Shown here in pieces: positions 1 to 12,844 of a stretch of DNA of 27,453 nucleotides; position 1 is the stretch's first letter; each line of letters opens with the position of its first letter. Below the pieces are notes generated by a model that worked only from the letters and a program-made list of their open reading frames with translations, searched no databases and was not told where the DNA came from. Made by a program: the position numbers and the translations under genes. This DNA is from Neocallimastix lanati (nom. inval.). Taxonomy: Eukaryota > Neocallimastigomycota > Neocallimastigomycetes > Neocallimastigales > Neocallimastigaceae. The stretch lies in contig JACVTC010000009.1 in NCBI GenBank assembly GCA_016946835.1, positions 2,270,001 through 2,297,453 on the forward strand, given 5' to 3'.

Positions 1-218
1 GAATAGAATTTAACTTTTAAATTTTAAAATAAATAAAAATGCTGAAATTATTTAAAAAAAATTGTTTCTAAATAATAGAGGGTTTTTATTTATTATTGTT
101 TCTTCTTTTCTTAAATATATGTATATTTTTTTTTTTAAAAAAAATATAAAAAATAAAAGAAAAGAAAAAGAAATATTCTATAATGATATACTTAAATACT
201 AAATAGTATTTTAAAGAT

Positions 219-253
<35 letters not shown>

Positions 254-453
254 TTTTTTGTTAATTATGATATGTATGTCAATGTTAATTATTATTATTT
301 TTATTATTTTTTCTTTATTTTTCTTGAATTATTTTGTTCTTAAAAAACAAAAAAAAAAAAAAAAATAATAAAGAAAAATTGAATATAAAATATATTTTTT
401 TTATATATGTATACTTTTTTCTTATAACACTTTTTCTTATTATTCCACTTTTT

Positions 454-501
<48 letters not shown>

Positions 502-2280
502 TAATAATTATGTCTAATTGTTAATACTTTTTTTATAAGGTTTTGTTGCTTTTGGTATTTTTTTTTTTTTATTTTATTTTATTTTATTTTTTATTTTTTT
601 TTTTTTTTTTTATTTTTACACTATTAGTAAATATTTTCGAGACAAGAAATGAACAAATATCAATATACATATATTTATATAGATAGATATGTTTTATAAT
701 AGATAAGCAACACAAAATATAAATTATTAAATATATAAAACAATTTAATATTTGTTAGTATATATACTAGTTTTATATATAATGAATGAAAAAAAAATAA
801 ATAAAATAATAATATATATATATGCTTTTACTTAATTTTTTGTTATATACATATATATAATATTATAAAATAAGTATTTACCAATTATTAAAAATAGTAA
901 TTAATATTATTCATTTTGTAAGACTTTATATTGGTGTAATATTCATTTCAAGAAAAAAAAATTATCTTTTTTTTAAAAAAATTTATTGATATATTTTTCT
1001 TTCAATTAATAATATAATGACTATTTCACAAATATTTATCCAACTTTGTAAGTTTTATTTATTTATTAATTCTATATAATTTTCTTAAAATAAGAATTGA
1101 ATATATTATATCAAATAGTTAATTTATATAATTATTTTAAGTTATATATAATTTAGATATTTTATTTATTTTATTTATCTGGATTTGTTCAATATTAGAA
1201 AAAAAATTGATAATATTAAAAATTACTTCTAATTATTATCACTATTTTTATTTTATAATATTTTATATTATCTTAAACTTTTTATATATATATATAACCT
1301 TGTTATTATTTTTTTTTTTTTTTTTTACTTTTTTTTTACTTATTAAAATTAAATAATTTTAAAAATAAAATTTAAGAGAGAGAAAAAAAATTATTTAAAT
1401 AAAAAAAAAAAAATTATTTTTATTTTTAATTATTTTTAATTAATTTATATAAATAGCTTTTATATTTATTGATATAAAAAACTTTATATTCTAATATATT
1501 TGAACTTATCATGTTTATTTTTTTTTATTTTATTTTATTTATTTTGAAAAAAAAAGAAAATTTATTTTATATATATTTATTTATTATTTATTATTTATTA
1601 TTTATTTTATTTAATATTCAATTATTTATTAATATTCAATTATTTATTTATTATTTAATTATTTACTATTTATTATATATTATTTATTATTTATTATATA
1701 TTATTTAGTATATATTATATATTTTTGAATCAATTATCCTATAATAAATGCAATTAATTTTAATATATAGATTATAATATATTGTGATATAAATATTATT
1801 TAAACTTTCTATTTAAATATAATATATATAATAAATTTTAATTCTTAATATTTAATATATTTAGAATAGAATAATATTATTTATATATTTTATATATAAT
1901 TAATATATATAATAAAATATAATAAATACATAAAAAATGGTATTATGTTCCTTACTATATATAATAATATAAATAAATATAGAATATGAATTGTTTTTTA
2001 TAGTAAATTGACTTTAAATAAATCAATGATTACTATATATTATTAATGTAATACTTATATCTATTTTAACTATATATCAAAGAATAATTATTAAATTGAT
2101 AGAAAATTTTATTTTTTTTTGAAATAAATTCAAATATAATCCATTATATACATAAAATATATAGAATGATATATTATATTCTACTTAACTATATAAATAA
2201 ATAAATAAAAATAAAGATATAGAATTATTAAAATTTAAACAGTCAACATGTCAACAATATATATAATATTTATATATAAT
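1..2280. other. A/T-rich spacer, no gene seen
   Basis: Nearly pure A/T sequence with stops in all frames. It contains long homopolymers, including T29 at 221-249 and T41 at 456-496, TA dinucleotide runs, and a TTATTTA/TATTTAT low-complexity patch around 1575-1715. The only longer open frame in that patch encodes just Phe, Ile, Leu and Tyr, as expected from T-rich simple sequence, so I do not call it a gene. No tRNA or rRNA pattern was seen. Confidence 0.8.
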
Positions 2281-2380
2281 TATTATTATTTATTATTATT
2301 TATTATTATTTATTATTATTTATTATTATTTATTATTATTTATTATTATTTATTATTATTTATTATTATTTATTATTATT
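2281..2380. repeat. 10-bp tandem repeat, 10 perfect units
   Basis: The unit TATTATTATT is repeated ten times without a mismatch from 2281 to 2380, followed by ATT and poly-T. The perfect 10-bp periodicity separates it from plain ATT microsatellite. Confidence 0.95.
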
Positions 2381-3394
2381 ATTATTTTTTTTTAAGATGA
2401 ATAAAAAGAAAATGTCACTTCTCAGGTATGAAAAATGCTCAAAGCTTAAAATAATATTTTATATTCTATTATTATTTTTTATCTGTTTATACATATTAGT
2501 AATATTTATAAGCTATTTATTTATTGAAAGTAAAATTTTATTATGACACTTTTTTTTTTAAAAAAAAAAAAAAAAAAGAGGGTGGTCTCATTTAACATTA
2601 AAATAAATTAGATGGGGATGTTTTTGTTCTTATGGTACCAGAAATTTAATATACAAAAAAAATTTTGTAAAAAATAACATTCACAATTAACAATAAATAT
2701 TAAATAATAATAAAAAAAAAATTAATGGTTTATTGACAAAATAATATTAAAAATGAAAATATTATTTATTTATTTAATTTATTTATTTATTTATTATTTA
2801 TTTATTATTTATTTATTATTTATTTATTATTTATTTATTATTTATTTATTATATTTATTATTTATTTGTTATTATTTGTTATTCATTTATTTACTTATGA
2901 ATGTATTATTAATTCCTTTATATTTATTAAACATAAATAGTAATTAAACAAAACATTAATTGATAATAGATATTATATTATAATGGAATAATAATAATAA
3001 TAAATAAATAAGTCCAATGATTTTTTTTTTAATATTTCCTTTTTTTTTCTATTATTATAATAATGATGATTTTAATATATTTGATCTTTTGTTAATTTTA
3101 ACAATGATTAAATGATATATCATACATTTTTAACTTTCGAAAAGAAAATTTATAAATTTTTTTATTGTTAACCATAATAATAATTAGATAATATTAATGT
3201 AAAATAGACAGAATAATGAAGGATTATGAAAGATTTCTTTTATTTTAAATAATAAATAAACAATAATACAGTTAATAATTGTTTTTATATTACATATATA
3301 AAACAATTTTTTTTTTAACAATCAATAATATATATAAACTTTATTGTAATTTTATAAATCATAATACATTAATTATTTTGTGTATATGTCACGG

Positions 3395-3429
<35 letters not shown>

Positions 3430-3941
3430 GAGATATTTTTAATATGAACAAAAAATTGATAGATATTATTAAAATTTAAAATAAGAGTAATAATAATAAT
3501 AAGAATAAGAATACTAATTATTATGTTAGAAATTGTTGATTAAAATAAATATAAACATCTCAAACAATAATAATTAAAATGAAAATACTATTTTATAATA
3601 TAAAAAAATAATAATAATAATTATTATCTTTTATATAATTGTGAAATAACAATAAGTAAGAAAATCAAATCTAATGTGGTGTTATTTTTTTATTATTATT
3701 ATTATTAAGATTGGAAAATAACTAATTAATTATGAAAAAGTTCATATTAAACAGTTAAAATATATATATTTTTCTTATTAGAACAATATTATAATAAATA
3801 ATAAATATAACCAATATTTATTAATTCATTATTTAATATTTAATATTAAATGTTTTAAATTATAGAAATATTAAATATTTATTAAAACTAAAATCATGAA
3901 AGTGAAAATGTGATAAAAAATAAATTGAAAATTTATATTTA
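2381..3941. other. A/T-rich spacer with 11-bp TTATTTATTAT-type repeats
   Basis: There is no convincing gene. A short GC-richer patch lies at 2574-2650 just after a poly-A tract. A tandem of about 11 bp built from ATTTATTTATT runs through about 2785-2855 and yields a spurious open frame rich in Leu, Phe, Ile and Tyr. T31 lies at 3396-3426. At 2397-2432 an ATG followed by ten sense codons runs into AGGTATGA, which looks like a 5' splice donor, but I found no matching downstream exon, so this is only noted. Confidence 0.65.
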
Positions 3942-4034
<93 letters not shown>

Positions 4035-4152
4035 TTTATACTATCCATTTTTTATTATTCTTATTTTATACTATCTATTTATTATTATTATTATATTATT
4101 ATTATTATTATATTATTATTATTATTATTATATTATTATTATTATTATTATT
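3942..4152. repeat. ATT microsatellite with interspersed CTATCCATTT motif
   Basis: About 30 uninterrupted ATT units run from 3942 to about 4033, followed by two copies of a TTTATACTATC(C/T)ATTT motif at 4035-4080 and more ATT/TATTATTATTATT repeats to 4152. A poly-isoleucine open frame across it is a repeat artefact. The same motif occurs in the opposite orientation at 10512-10745. Confidence 0.95.
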
Positions 4153-5703
4153 TTTAAAATTAAATATCTTAAAATATAAACTTATATATATGTAATATAA
4201 TTAATAAATTTAAAATACAAGATTTAAAAATTTATAGAGATATAAAAAGTCATAATAATGATCAAAATGAGATAGTTGTCCTATGGATTAAATATTTATT
4301 TTTGATACATTTTATTTTTTAATTTTATTTTAATTTTTTTTTTTTTTTTAAAAAAGAAAAATGTTAAAAATAATAATGAAGATACTAGATTTTTTTTTTT
4401 TTATTATCTATTTAATTAAAAAATATATTTATTAGAAAAAAAAAAAAAAAAAAAAAAAGGAATAAGCTGTTGATAAAATTATATATTACGTTCAATTCTT
4501 TACATAAAAAATTTACTAATACAATTAGGTTAATTCATTTTATTTTGAACTATTTTGTTTTAATTTTTGAATTTATTATATTCTTTTTAAATAAAATATT
4601 TGATAATTTTTATCTATAAATAAATATATATATATATAATATTGAGTAATTTAAAAAAAAAAAAAAAAAAAAGTTTATTAAATAATTAAATAAATTTCAT
4701 CTTTAAAAAGTATTTTTAGCATGATCTAGATAATGTGACATATATTTATAATTAAAATTATTATTATGAGATTATTAATGTTACTATTATACTTATAATT
4801 AATGAAATTATTATATAATATATATATTTTTATTTATTATTTATTATTCAATTAATTATTTAATTATTTATTATTTATTATTTATTTAATTATTTATTAT
4901 TTATTATTCAATTATTTATTATATATATTATTATTAATTAATGAAATTTATTATTATTATATATTTTTCATTATTTATTATTTATTATTCAATAAATTAA
5001 TTATATATTATTTATTATTTATTATTCAACTATTTATTATATATATTATTTATTATTTATTATATATATTATTTATTATTTATTATATATATTATTTATT
5101 ATTTATTATATATATTATTTATTAATTATTATTTATATTATTTATTATTTATTATATATATTATTTATTATTTATTATTAATTATTTATTATATAGACCA
5201 TAATTTTTGTTATATATTATTTACATTAAATATTATATGAAGTATGATGATTAGAGCTCTCAATACATCAATGGATGTTTAAGTTATATTACTAAAAATG
5301 TTATTAAACATGTGAGGCATCATGAAAAAAAAAGAAGATAAATTATATTATATTGTATTATATTATATTATGTCTTCAATCATTATATATAACTAAATAT
5401 ATATAAATATTTTAAAAAAGAAAAAAAATATATTTATTATATGATTTATTATGGAATAAAGTGTAAATTTATTTCTATTTTAATCCTTTTCAAATGAATT
5501 ATGATAAAAAATTTACTTCATTTATTTAGAGAATATATATATTCATTTTGTTTCCTTTTATTATTTTTATCCTCTTTCATTATATATATTGTAAAATATT
5601 TTTATTATTATTATATTTTTTAATATATATTAAATATTAATAACAAGACAAACTATATATAAAAAAAAGCCTGATATATTTAATAAATATCAAAAAACAA
5701 AAA

Positions 5704-5736
<33 letters not shown>

Positions 5737-5984
5737 CGGATAAAAAGCGGATAAAAAATAAATTAAATAGATAAATTATATATAAAATATTAATTTAATA
5801 TAATATGTAAATAATTATATAATTTAGTTCATTATTTAATAAATATTAATATGTAATGAAATAAAATAATATATATATTTAATATTTAATATATTAATTC
5901 TCAATTATTGAGTATAACGGAATTCTTTATGCGGAAAAAAATTTTTTTATTAAATGTTTTCTTTTTCTTCTATACTGTTTAAAC
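4153..5984. other. A/T-rich spacer with ~23-bp TATATATTATTTATTATTTAT repeats
   Basis: No gene was seen. A TTATTATTTA-rich tract covers about 4830-5195, and within about 5035-5130 it resolves into four near-identical units of about 23 bp. A29 lies at 5707-5735 and is followed by two direct copies of GCGGATAAAAA at 5736-5757, a rare GC-containing short duplication in this stretch. Confidence 0.75.
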
Positions 5985-6474
5985 ATTATGAATAGGTTAT
6001 TGAAGAGTTAGAAAAGTCATCATTGAAATTAAAAGAAATATTGATAAATGAAGTGGAGAAGCATTAAATATTACAATGAAAGACTTTTTAAAATATAGGT
6101 ATATATAAAAAAAAGGTCATTCTTTTTTTTTTTTTTTTAATTAAATATATAATTAGGAAGAAGAGATTCTCTCTTTTTTTTTAATATAAAATCAATCACA
6201 TGACAGGATTCTTCTTTATGTCATAAAGAGTGGCTTATGCTACTTTACTTTAGTTTATTATACATTTATTTTTTTTTTCATCCTAAATTTTTTTTTTTTT
6301 TTTTTAGAAAAAAAAATAGGAAGAATTACCTAACATCAACAGGATGGCCACCTTCTCACATAATTAAAAATTTAATAGAATTTTCGAACCTTTTCAATTT
6401 TACATTTCATAAATTTTAAGAAAAATTTTATGGTTATTTGTGGCTTAAATACATAATAATAAATAAGGATATAA
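5985..6474 (+). pseudogene. Possible decayed coding or exon remnant, unidentified
   Basis: This patch has codon-like composition unlike its flanks. From about 5997 one frame reads 23 sense codons that are lysine/glutamate/leucine-rich (starting VIEELEKSSLKLKEIL) before TAA. From about 6300, after a T19-AG tract that resembles a fungal 3' splice site, another frame reads through LTSTGWPPSHIIKNLIEF, meets TAA at 6418-6420, and continues in the same frame to a C-x2-C pair (CTLCF, near 6479-6493). It may be a broken gene or widely spaced exons with very A/T-rich introns. I do not recognise the family; the C-x2-C end faintly resembles a BED-type finger, but that is speculation. Confidence 0.25.
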
Positions 6475-7077
6475 AATGTACATTATGTTTTAAGAATTTC
6501 CTAATTTAATACATATTAAATTTAAAGTTTTTTCAATAACAAAAAAAAAAAAAAAAAAAAAAAAAAACAGAAAAAAGAAAAAAGAAAAACAAAGATTAAA
6601 AAAAAAACAGAAAACTATAAATTTTTTAATTAATAAAACTTAAAATATTATATTAAATTAAATTATTTCTTATGATATTCTATAATATTAAATAATAATA
6701 AAAAAAATAATATATATAATTATTAAGTTTATTTTTATAATTATTTTTTTTTATATCCCTATTTTTTTTTTTAACAAATAAACAAAATATCATTTTTATT
6801 TTTTTTAATAATTTTAAAATAATGATAAATTATAAAAGGAAATAATATTTTTTTAAAAAATAGAAAATTATATTTGTAAATATAGTTTTATTTATTTTTT
6901 CTTATGTTGATATCATAGATATATATATTATAAAGGATAAAAAAGTAAAAATTAAAAAAAAAAAAAAAAAAAAAGATAGACTACTTATATAGACATTTTA
7001 TTTAAATTTTATTTAGAAATTATAAAAAATATATATATATATATAACATTGTAATTATTATATTCATCGTCAAAAAA

Positions 7078-7131
<54 letters not shown>

Positions 7132-9744
7132 AAGATCTTTTAACAAAAATATAGAATAAATAATAGAATAATCAAAGTTTAACCTCAATAAAAATTTTAT
7201 TATTTAAAAATTAAGATAATAATCATGATTCTGTATTATTATTAATATTATTATTTATCATTGCTTATTATTAAGAAAAGATTACCAAATAAATCAAATA
7301 CCCTCTTATATTGACACATTAAAAATCTAAATAAAAATGTGGATAAACTCGATTCTGTCATTTCAACTTTTTTAATATATCTATAAAAGATAAAAATTAA
7401 TAAAAAATGTTTTTTTATTTTATTTTTTTATTATTTATTATTATTATTATTATTATTTTTTTATTTTGATTGGAAATTACCATTTTTATCAATTTTAATT
7501 ATTACTGATAAATTAAAAATATATATATATAAAAAGTTTATTAACTTTTTGCAGAAATAAAAACAGAAATATAAAAATGGGGTTCTTTTTATTAATTATT
7601 TATTTATTATTTATTATTTATTATATATTATTTATTATTTATTATTTATTATTTTTTAATTATTATTTATTAATTATTATTATTTTTTAATTATTATTTA
7701 TTATTATATTATTATTATAATCTATTTTGAATTATAAAAATATAATAAAGATTTTCTTTAGATTAAAATAAAATAAAATAAAGTTATTTTTATTAATATA
7801 AATATTAAAATTTTTTGTATAATAAATATTTGAAATATTTCAAACATAATAATAATAATAATAAAAAAAGATAACCCTATTTTGAATGATAAAGAAAAAA
7901 CTGATTAATTGTTCTATAAATTAATTAAAGATAATAAATAAATAAATAATATTAATAATATATATTATTAATATTCCAATTAGATTTTTTATCTTTATAT
8001 AAAAATATAATATTCTTATTAATAAAAATTATCTTTATAGGTAGACCATCCTTTGATTTATAATTAAAAAAAAATAAAAAAAAAAAAAATAAATATTTTT
8101 TTTATTTTATTTTTATAATTTTTATTAAAAATATTTTTTAAAATTCAGAGAAAAAATTTTGAAAGCTAGAAAAATTTTTTATTTTTTTTTCTTTTTATTG
8201 TTATTTTCATATTTTTATTTATTTTATTTTAATAATCATTTAATCATCATATTAGTAATAATATTCAAATATATTTATTATAATAATATATACATTTATG
8301 GTTTTAACAAATTAATAACATTAAATATTATTTAAAATTTAATTAAGCTGATTTAGTATTACCATCATTCATTTATTGATTTACTTTATTATATTCAATA
8401 ATAATTAATAATTACAGTTATTATCTTTATTTTAATTTTATTATTTTATTAATTTATTACTTCATTATTTTATTATTTAATATATAATCATATATTTATT
8501 AAAGGAATTTAATTCTTTAACATTATTTATTTTTTATTATTTAATATTATATATATTTATGTATTTTTTTTTTTTTTTTTTTGATACTTTAATGAATTTG
8601 GGGTTTAAATTTTTAACTTTTCTTTTTTTAAATTAAATTTTTTTTTGGTAAAAAAAAAAAAAAGTACCTACTTTTCCTATTAAATATAAAATAACAACCT
8701 ACTTTAATTTGTAAATATTTAAAAAAAAATAAAAATAAAAATAAAAATAAAAATTGGTTTCATATATTGCAAATTAAATATGAAAAATTTTAATATATTT
8801 AAATTTTAAAATCCTTAAATACATGCAAAAAATAGTAACGTAAAAAATTATAATGTAAAATATATATAAATATATATTTAATTCTCTAATTAAATATAAA
8901 TTCTTATCATTTCTCTAGGTTTGATAAAACTTAATATAGATTATTTAATAAAATAAAGAAGAAAGAGAAGAACTAATATATCCCATAATCTATTAAATGA
9001 ATAGATAGGAATTATATAAAAAGATTATATATAGAATAAAAATTAAAATTATAATAATATGTAATATAAGACATCTAAAATATTATATATATAATAATGA
9101 TAATAATTAAAATAATAAATTAGTTTTTTTTATATACGGATTAATTATATAATAAATATATTATATCAATATTAAAAATTAATTATTTATAAAATATATA
9201 TATATTTATTATTTTAATATTAATTTATATTATTTCTTCATTTATGAATAGATTATTATATATATGTATATATTTTTAACATTTTATCCAAATAATTTAT
9301 TAAAATTAATTGAAATAATTAAGACTTAAATCCAAAGATATTATTTTATATATTATTTTCTATATACATATACATATACATATATATTTCATAATTAAAT
9401 AGATATATATTTTTAATTGTTTTCTTTATAATTGAATATTATCAAAAGATAAAAATTACATATATAGATTTAGATTCAATCACAAAACTTAATTAAATAT
9501 AGTAATAGTCTTTAATCATTTTTAATATTTATCTTTTATTTTTTTAAAGATAATTAAATTAATACAAAGTTTTTTTATTTAAATATCATAAATAATTATT
9601 GTTAGCATTAAAATATTTAAAGATAAAAAAATATTAATATATTGATATTCAAATCAATATATATATATTTTATATTTTATTTAATATTTCTTCTTATAGG
9701 AAAAGTCATTTTCTGTTTTTATTTGTAATTAATACTCAGCTATA
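6475..9744. other. A/T-rich spacer, no gene seen
   Basis: A/T-rich sequence with frequent stops in all frames. It includes A27 at 6541-6567, A-then-TA runs near 7072-7120, a TTATTATTTA tract around 7590-7715, and AAAAAT repeats near 8723-8752. The poly-A, poly-T and TA tracts leave no room for a coding frame of meaningful composition. Confidence 0.75.
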
Positions 9745-9915
9745 ATATGTATGTCAAAAAGCTAATACTGAACACTCAGTATGGACGTCCAGTAGGGACA
9801 ATATCCTCTTATACGAAAGCATACCAAAGTATTGTGACTACCTTAATATTCCCATGCCTTGAGGGAGGCTAAGGGGCGTAGAAACAGGGAATAAAAAAAA
9901 AAAGTACATATGTAT
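9745..9915 (+). other. Short GC-richer island with A-tail; candidate SINE/LINE 3'-end insertion
   Basis: About 150 bp of markedly higher GC (for example GAGGGAGGCTAAGGGGCGTA at 9861-9880) sits abruptly inside A/T-rich DNA and ends in A11 at 9893-9903. The octamer ATATGTAT occurs on both sides (9745-9752 and 9908-9915) and could be a target-site duplication. A 42-codon frame begins with ATG at 9747 and ends near 9875, but I see no family. It could be a short retroposon, a truncated LINE 3' end, or a small RNA gene. I found no clear Pol III A/B boxes and no match to snRNA or 5S sequences I know. Confidence 0.35.
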
Positions 9916-10438
9916 ATATATATTTAATGATTATAAATTTCTAATTTTGATTTATAAATACTTATTTAAAATATAAATATATTAATTATAATTGAATTAA
10001 TTATATAAATATATCATTAATATATGTATAAATTTTCAGAACTTTATCAACCAAAAATTACCGTTGGAATAAATTAAAAAAAAAATATTAAAAAAAAAAA
10101 AATTGCTTAATTTTTTTTAATTTTTATTATATTTATATATACATATAAATAATATATTAAAAAAGGACCGTTTTTAAAATTGAAAATTTTATATTAAAAA
10201 TTTTAATATATTAAAAAAAAAAAAAAAAATAAAGACAGTTTTAAAAAATGAAAAATATATTAAAATTATATAAAATAAGAGTAAATCAAATAGTATAATG
10301 AATATGAATAAAATAAATCTATAAAATAAAAAAAAAAAAAAAAAAAAAGTGGGAATGAAATTAACATGAAGTTAATTGAATTATATGTGTATACATATAA
10401 TTAAAATAAGGTTAAACTAAAATTAAACTAATTTAAAA
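9916..10438. other. A/T-rich spacer, no gene seen
   Basis: TA-rich and A-rich sequence with several A-tracts, such as those near 10215-10229 and 10329-10348. Nothing gene-like was seen on either strand. Confidence 0.75.
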
Positions 10439-10457
10439 AATGAAAAGTATAAAATAA

Positions 10458-10501
<44 letters not shown>

Positions 10502-10790
10502 TAATAATAATAATAAAAAATGGATAGTATAAAATAATAATAATAATAATAATAATAAAATAATAATAATAAAATAATAATAATAAAATAATAATAATAA
10601 AATAATAATAATAAAAAATGGATAGTATAAAATAATAATAATAAAATAATAATAATAAAATAATAATAATAAAATAATAATAATAAAATAATAATAATAA
10701 AATAATAATAATAAAATAATAATAATGAAAAATGGATAGTATAAAATAATAATAATAAAATAATAATAAAATAATAATAATATATATTAT
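10439..10790. repeat. AAT microsatellite with recurring ATGGATAGTATAAAATAAT minisatellite motif
   Basis: AAT/AAAATAATAATAAT repeats are punctuated at irregular intervals by AAAAATGGATAGTATAAAA near 10515, 10613 and 10730, with a diverged copy at 10440. The minus strand is open for about 149 codons here, but its product is almost entirely Ile, Leu, Phe and Tyr, so the frame is an artefact of the repeat. Confidence 0.9.
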
Positions 10791-10849
10791 ATATATTATA
10801 TATATATTGGTGTGTATGTATCATTAATATAAAAAAAAATAATAATGAT

Positions 10850-11528
10850 ATGGACTGTTTTTCCAGGTCCATTGAGGGTTGAAGGAAAAGGACTAGACTA
10901 TATCAGGGGTACTAATTACAGTTTTCTGTAATTATGATGATAATCGATGGTTATTCTTTCTTAAATAGCTTCCAGTATGAAGAGGAAAAATTTAGAAGAT
11001 AGGAAGACTATAGAAAGTGAATCTGATGTTTTATATTGTTTTAAACTGGATTTGTAGTAACATTGGAGTTGTGTAATTAATAGTATTATGTAGTTTCTAC
11101 ATATTATCATTGTAATGAATCTATTGTATTTTTTTACTTTAGCATTATTTTGTATATGTATTTGTTTATGTGTTTGTATATGTATTTGTATATGGTATTA
11201 TTTAAACTCACTGTAGCTATTTTAAAATGGAAATGAAAGAGATTGATTTACTCCAAAGCTTGTGTTTAAGACTTTATTTAACGGATTGGAATCTTTTTAT
11301 AGTCTTTCACTACTAACATTTTATTTACCTATACATTTTAGTCAATATATAATTATTTTACAGAAGATTATTACATTAAACAGGGTCTCATCAATCGAAA
11401 AGAAAATCAAAAAAAAGTTTTTTATTCTAACCCTTTCATTATAACAAAATATACGAGTTATTTATTTTATTTGAATAATTGAAAATACAAAGAAAAAACA
11501 ACATATTGTTTTAATTATTTCTTAATAA
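10850..11528. other. Balanced-composition region, probable further LINE-derived or other decayed sequence
   Basis: GC content rises abruptly near 10850 and stays higher than in the flanks up to the recognisable LINE remnant at 11529. I found no conserved reverse-transcriptase palm motif in any frame. A TGTATATGTATTTG-like imperfect repeat lies at 11150-11195. It may be the more decayed upstream part of the same LINE copy, but nothing in it proves that. Confidence 0.35.
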
Positions 11529-12844
11529 CCGTATCCCTACATTTTATTTTTCAAGTCAAGAATTACCTAAAACGAATTGCTATACCTACCTAGATGTATC
11601 GTTTTTCAAATGATTTAGAACTGAAACCGATCATACCGAGAATGATTAATAATAAAGTTATAATTTTTTTTTTTCTTAAGAATCCTTATATTCCAATCCT
11701 TTATAAACAAATATTATTTTCTGTTATAGTAATTGGGAAAGTTTCGTATTATGTACTTCTACTTGGATCAAATAAAGAAAGAACAAGATGTATACAGACA
11801 CAAGTTAATATAGGAATATACTGGATTGAAGGATTTTCTAGTGGGAATAGCTTTACGTCCCTTTATTATGTTGCTAAAGAACTTAACATTCTTCTTTTAT
11901 CGAGGAAATGTGTAATTACTCAGGTAAGGCGATTTTAAAAAATGGAAAAACTTTAATTGTATTATCTCTGTTCGACTTAGAGATATATCATGTTGTAGAC
12001 GTCATAATTGGAATAAAGAAAGTAAATTTTTAACAGACAAACTAGATAAACTTTCCCTAAAAAAATGCAATTGTTAACTTTTACTGGGAAAGAGATATGG
12101 CATGACAATCAATCTAGACTGAGGCTTATAAGAAAAATGGATTTGAGAAAACTAAAGACTACCTAAAACTCAAACTAATAGTATCCTGAATTTAGCATTG
12201 GCTTCCGATAGATACTTCATGCTAGTTGTGAATATAAATTCGATAAACGTGTTGCCATAGCCGCTGATATGATTGAAGACAACTGTTCAGAATGGTGTCC
12301 CTGCTATTATAGAGAAAATAGTAATCCTTGATTGGAACATTGGTTTTCTAAATGCTATCTTTTTCGTGAATTTTGAAAGAAATATTTCATAGATATTGAA
12401 ATTCTTTATGAAAAATTTTTTTGTAATGACCAAATATTGTCTAATATCAAATAGTAATGTAAACACTGTTGTCATAGATATGAATAATATAGAATCAAGT
12501 ATAGATTCAGAGAGAAGTAACAAGGAGTACGATATTAATAATAATAACAATGGGGAATAGTGTTGTTAATATAATAATAGTAATAGTATTGATCACTAAA
12601 ATAGGAATATTTATATTAGTGATAGTGAAAATAGAAATATTAATAATTAGTGATAGTGAAAATAGGAATATTAATATTAGTAATAGTAAAAATATTAATA
12701 TTAATATTAGTGATAGTGAAAATAGGAATATTAATAATTTTTGATAGTGAAAATGATAGTATCATTACTAATAATGTAGTGAATAGGTCATTTAGTGAAA
12801 CTCGTATTGATATAAGTATTTTTTTTCGAATAATGAGTGTGTAA
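11529..12844 (+). pseudogene. Decayed non-LTR (LINE-type) retrotransposon, C-terminal part of the reverse transcriptase ORF
   Basis: Pieces in all three forward frames line up in the order expected after the LINE reverse-transcriptase palm. First comes a Y-x-YL motif (KTNCYTYLDVSF, 11572-11607), then after one extra T a frame with FSNDLELKPI, then the segment VSYYVLLLGSNKERTR followed by YWIEGFSSGNSFTSLYYVAKEL. Next is KKWKNFNCII with a WNKES-type motif in a shifted frame, and finally a cysteine/histidine cluster, WCPC then HWFSKC (12293-12355), like the C-terminal zinc-binding motif of many LINEs. After that follows an Asn/Ser/Glu-rich repetitive stretch to 12844. At least three frame changes and several stops break it, so it is non-functional. 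No palm catalytic motif or endonuclease domain is visible; the copy is 5'-truncated or too decayed upstream. Identification rests on motif memory, not on a search. Confidence 0.55.
12540..12760 (+). repeat. ~30-bp degenerate repeats encoding SDSENRNIN-type units
   Basis: The phrase AGTGATAGTGAAAATAGGAA followed by ATTAATATT recurs three to four times with small changes between about 12616 and 12745. In one frame it encodes Ser-Asp-Ser-Glu-Asn-Arg-Asn-Ile-Asn. It lies directly behind the LINE zinc-motif remnant and may be the low-complexity tail of that ORF. Overlapping short open frames here are repeat artefacts. Confidence 0.7.

Noticed and set aside
2397-2445. Mini-exon with ATG and AGGTATGA donor
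   Set aside because: No downstream acceptor joined to a plausible coding exon was found; chance occurrence is likely.
3910-4179. Poly-isoleucine open frame on the + strand
   Set aside because: It is an in-frame reading of ATT microsatellite; no codon diversity.
5736-5757. GCGGATAAAAA direct repeat as the start of a CRISPR-like array
   Set aside because: Only two adjacent 11-bp copies without spacers, in a eukaryote-like genome.
10423-10872. 149-codon minus-strand frame
   Set aside because: Ile/Leu/Phe/Tyr-only product from the AAT block; periodicity explains the absence of stops.
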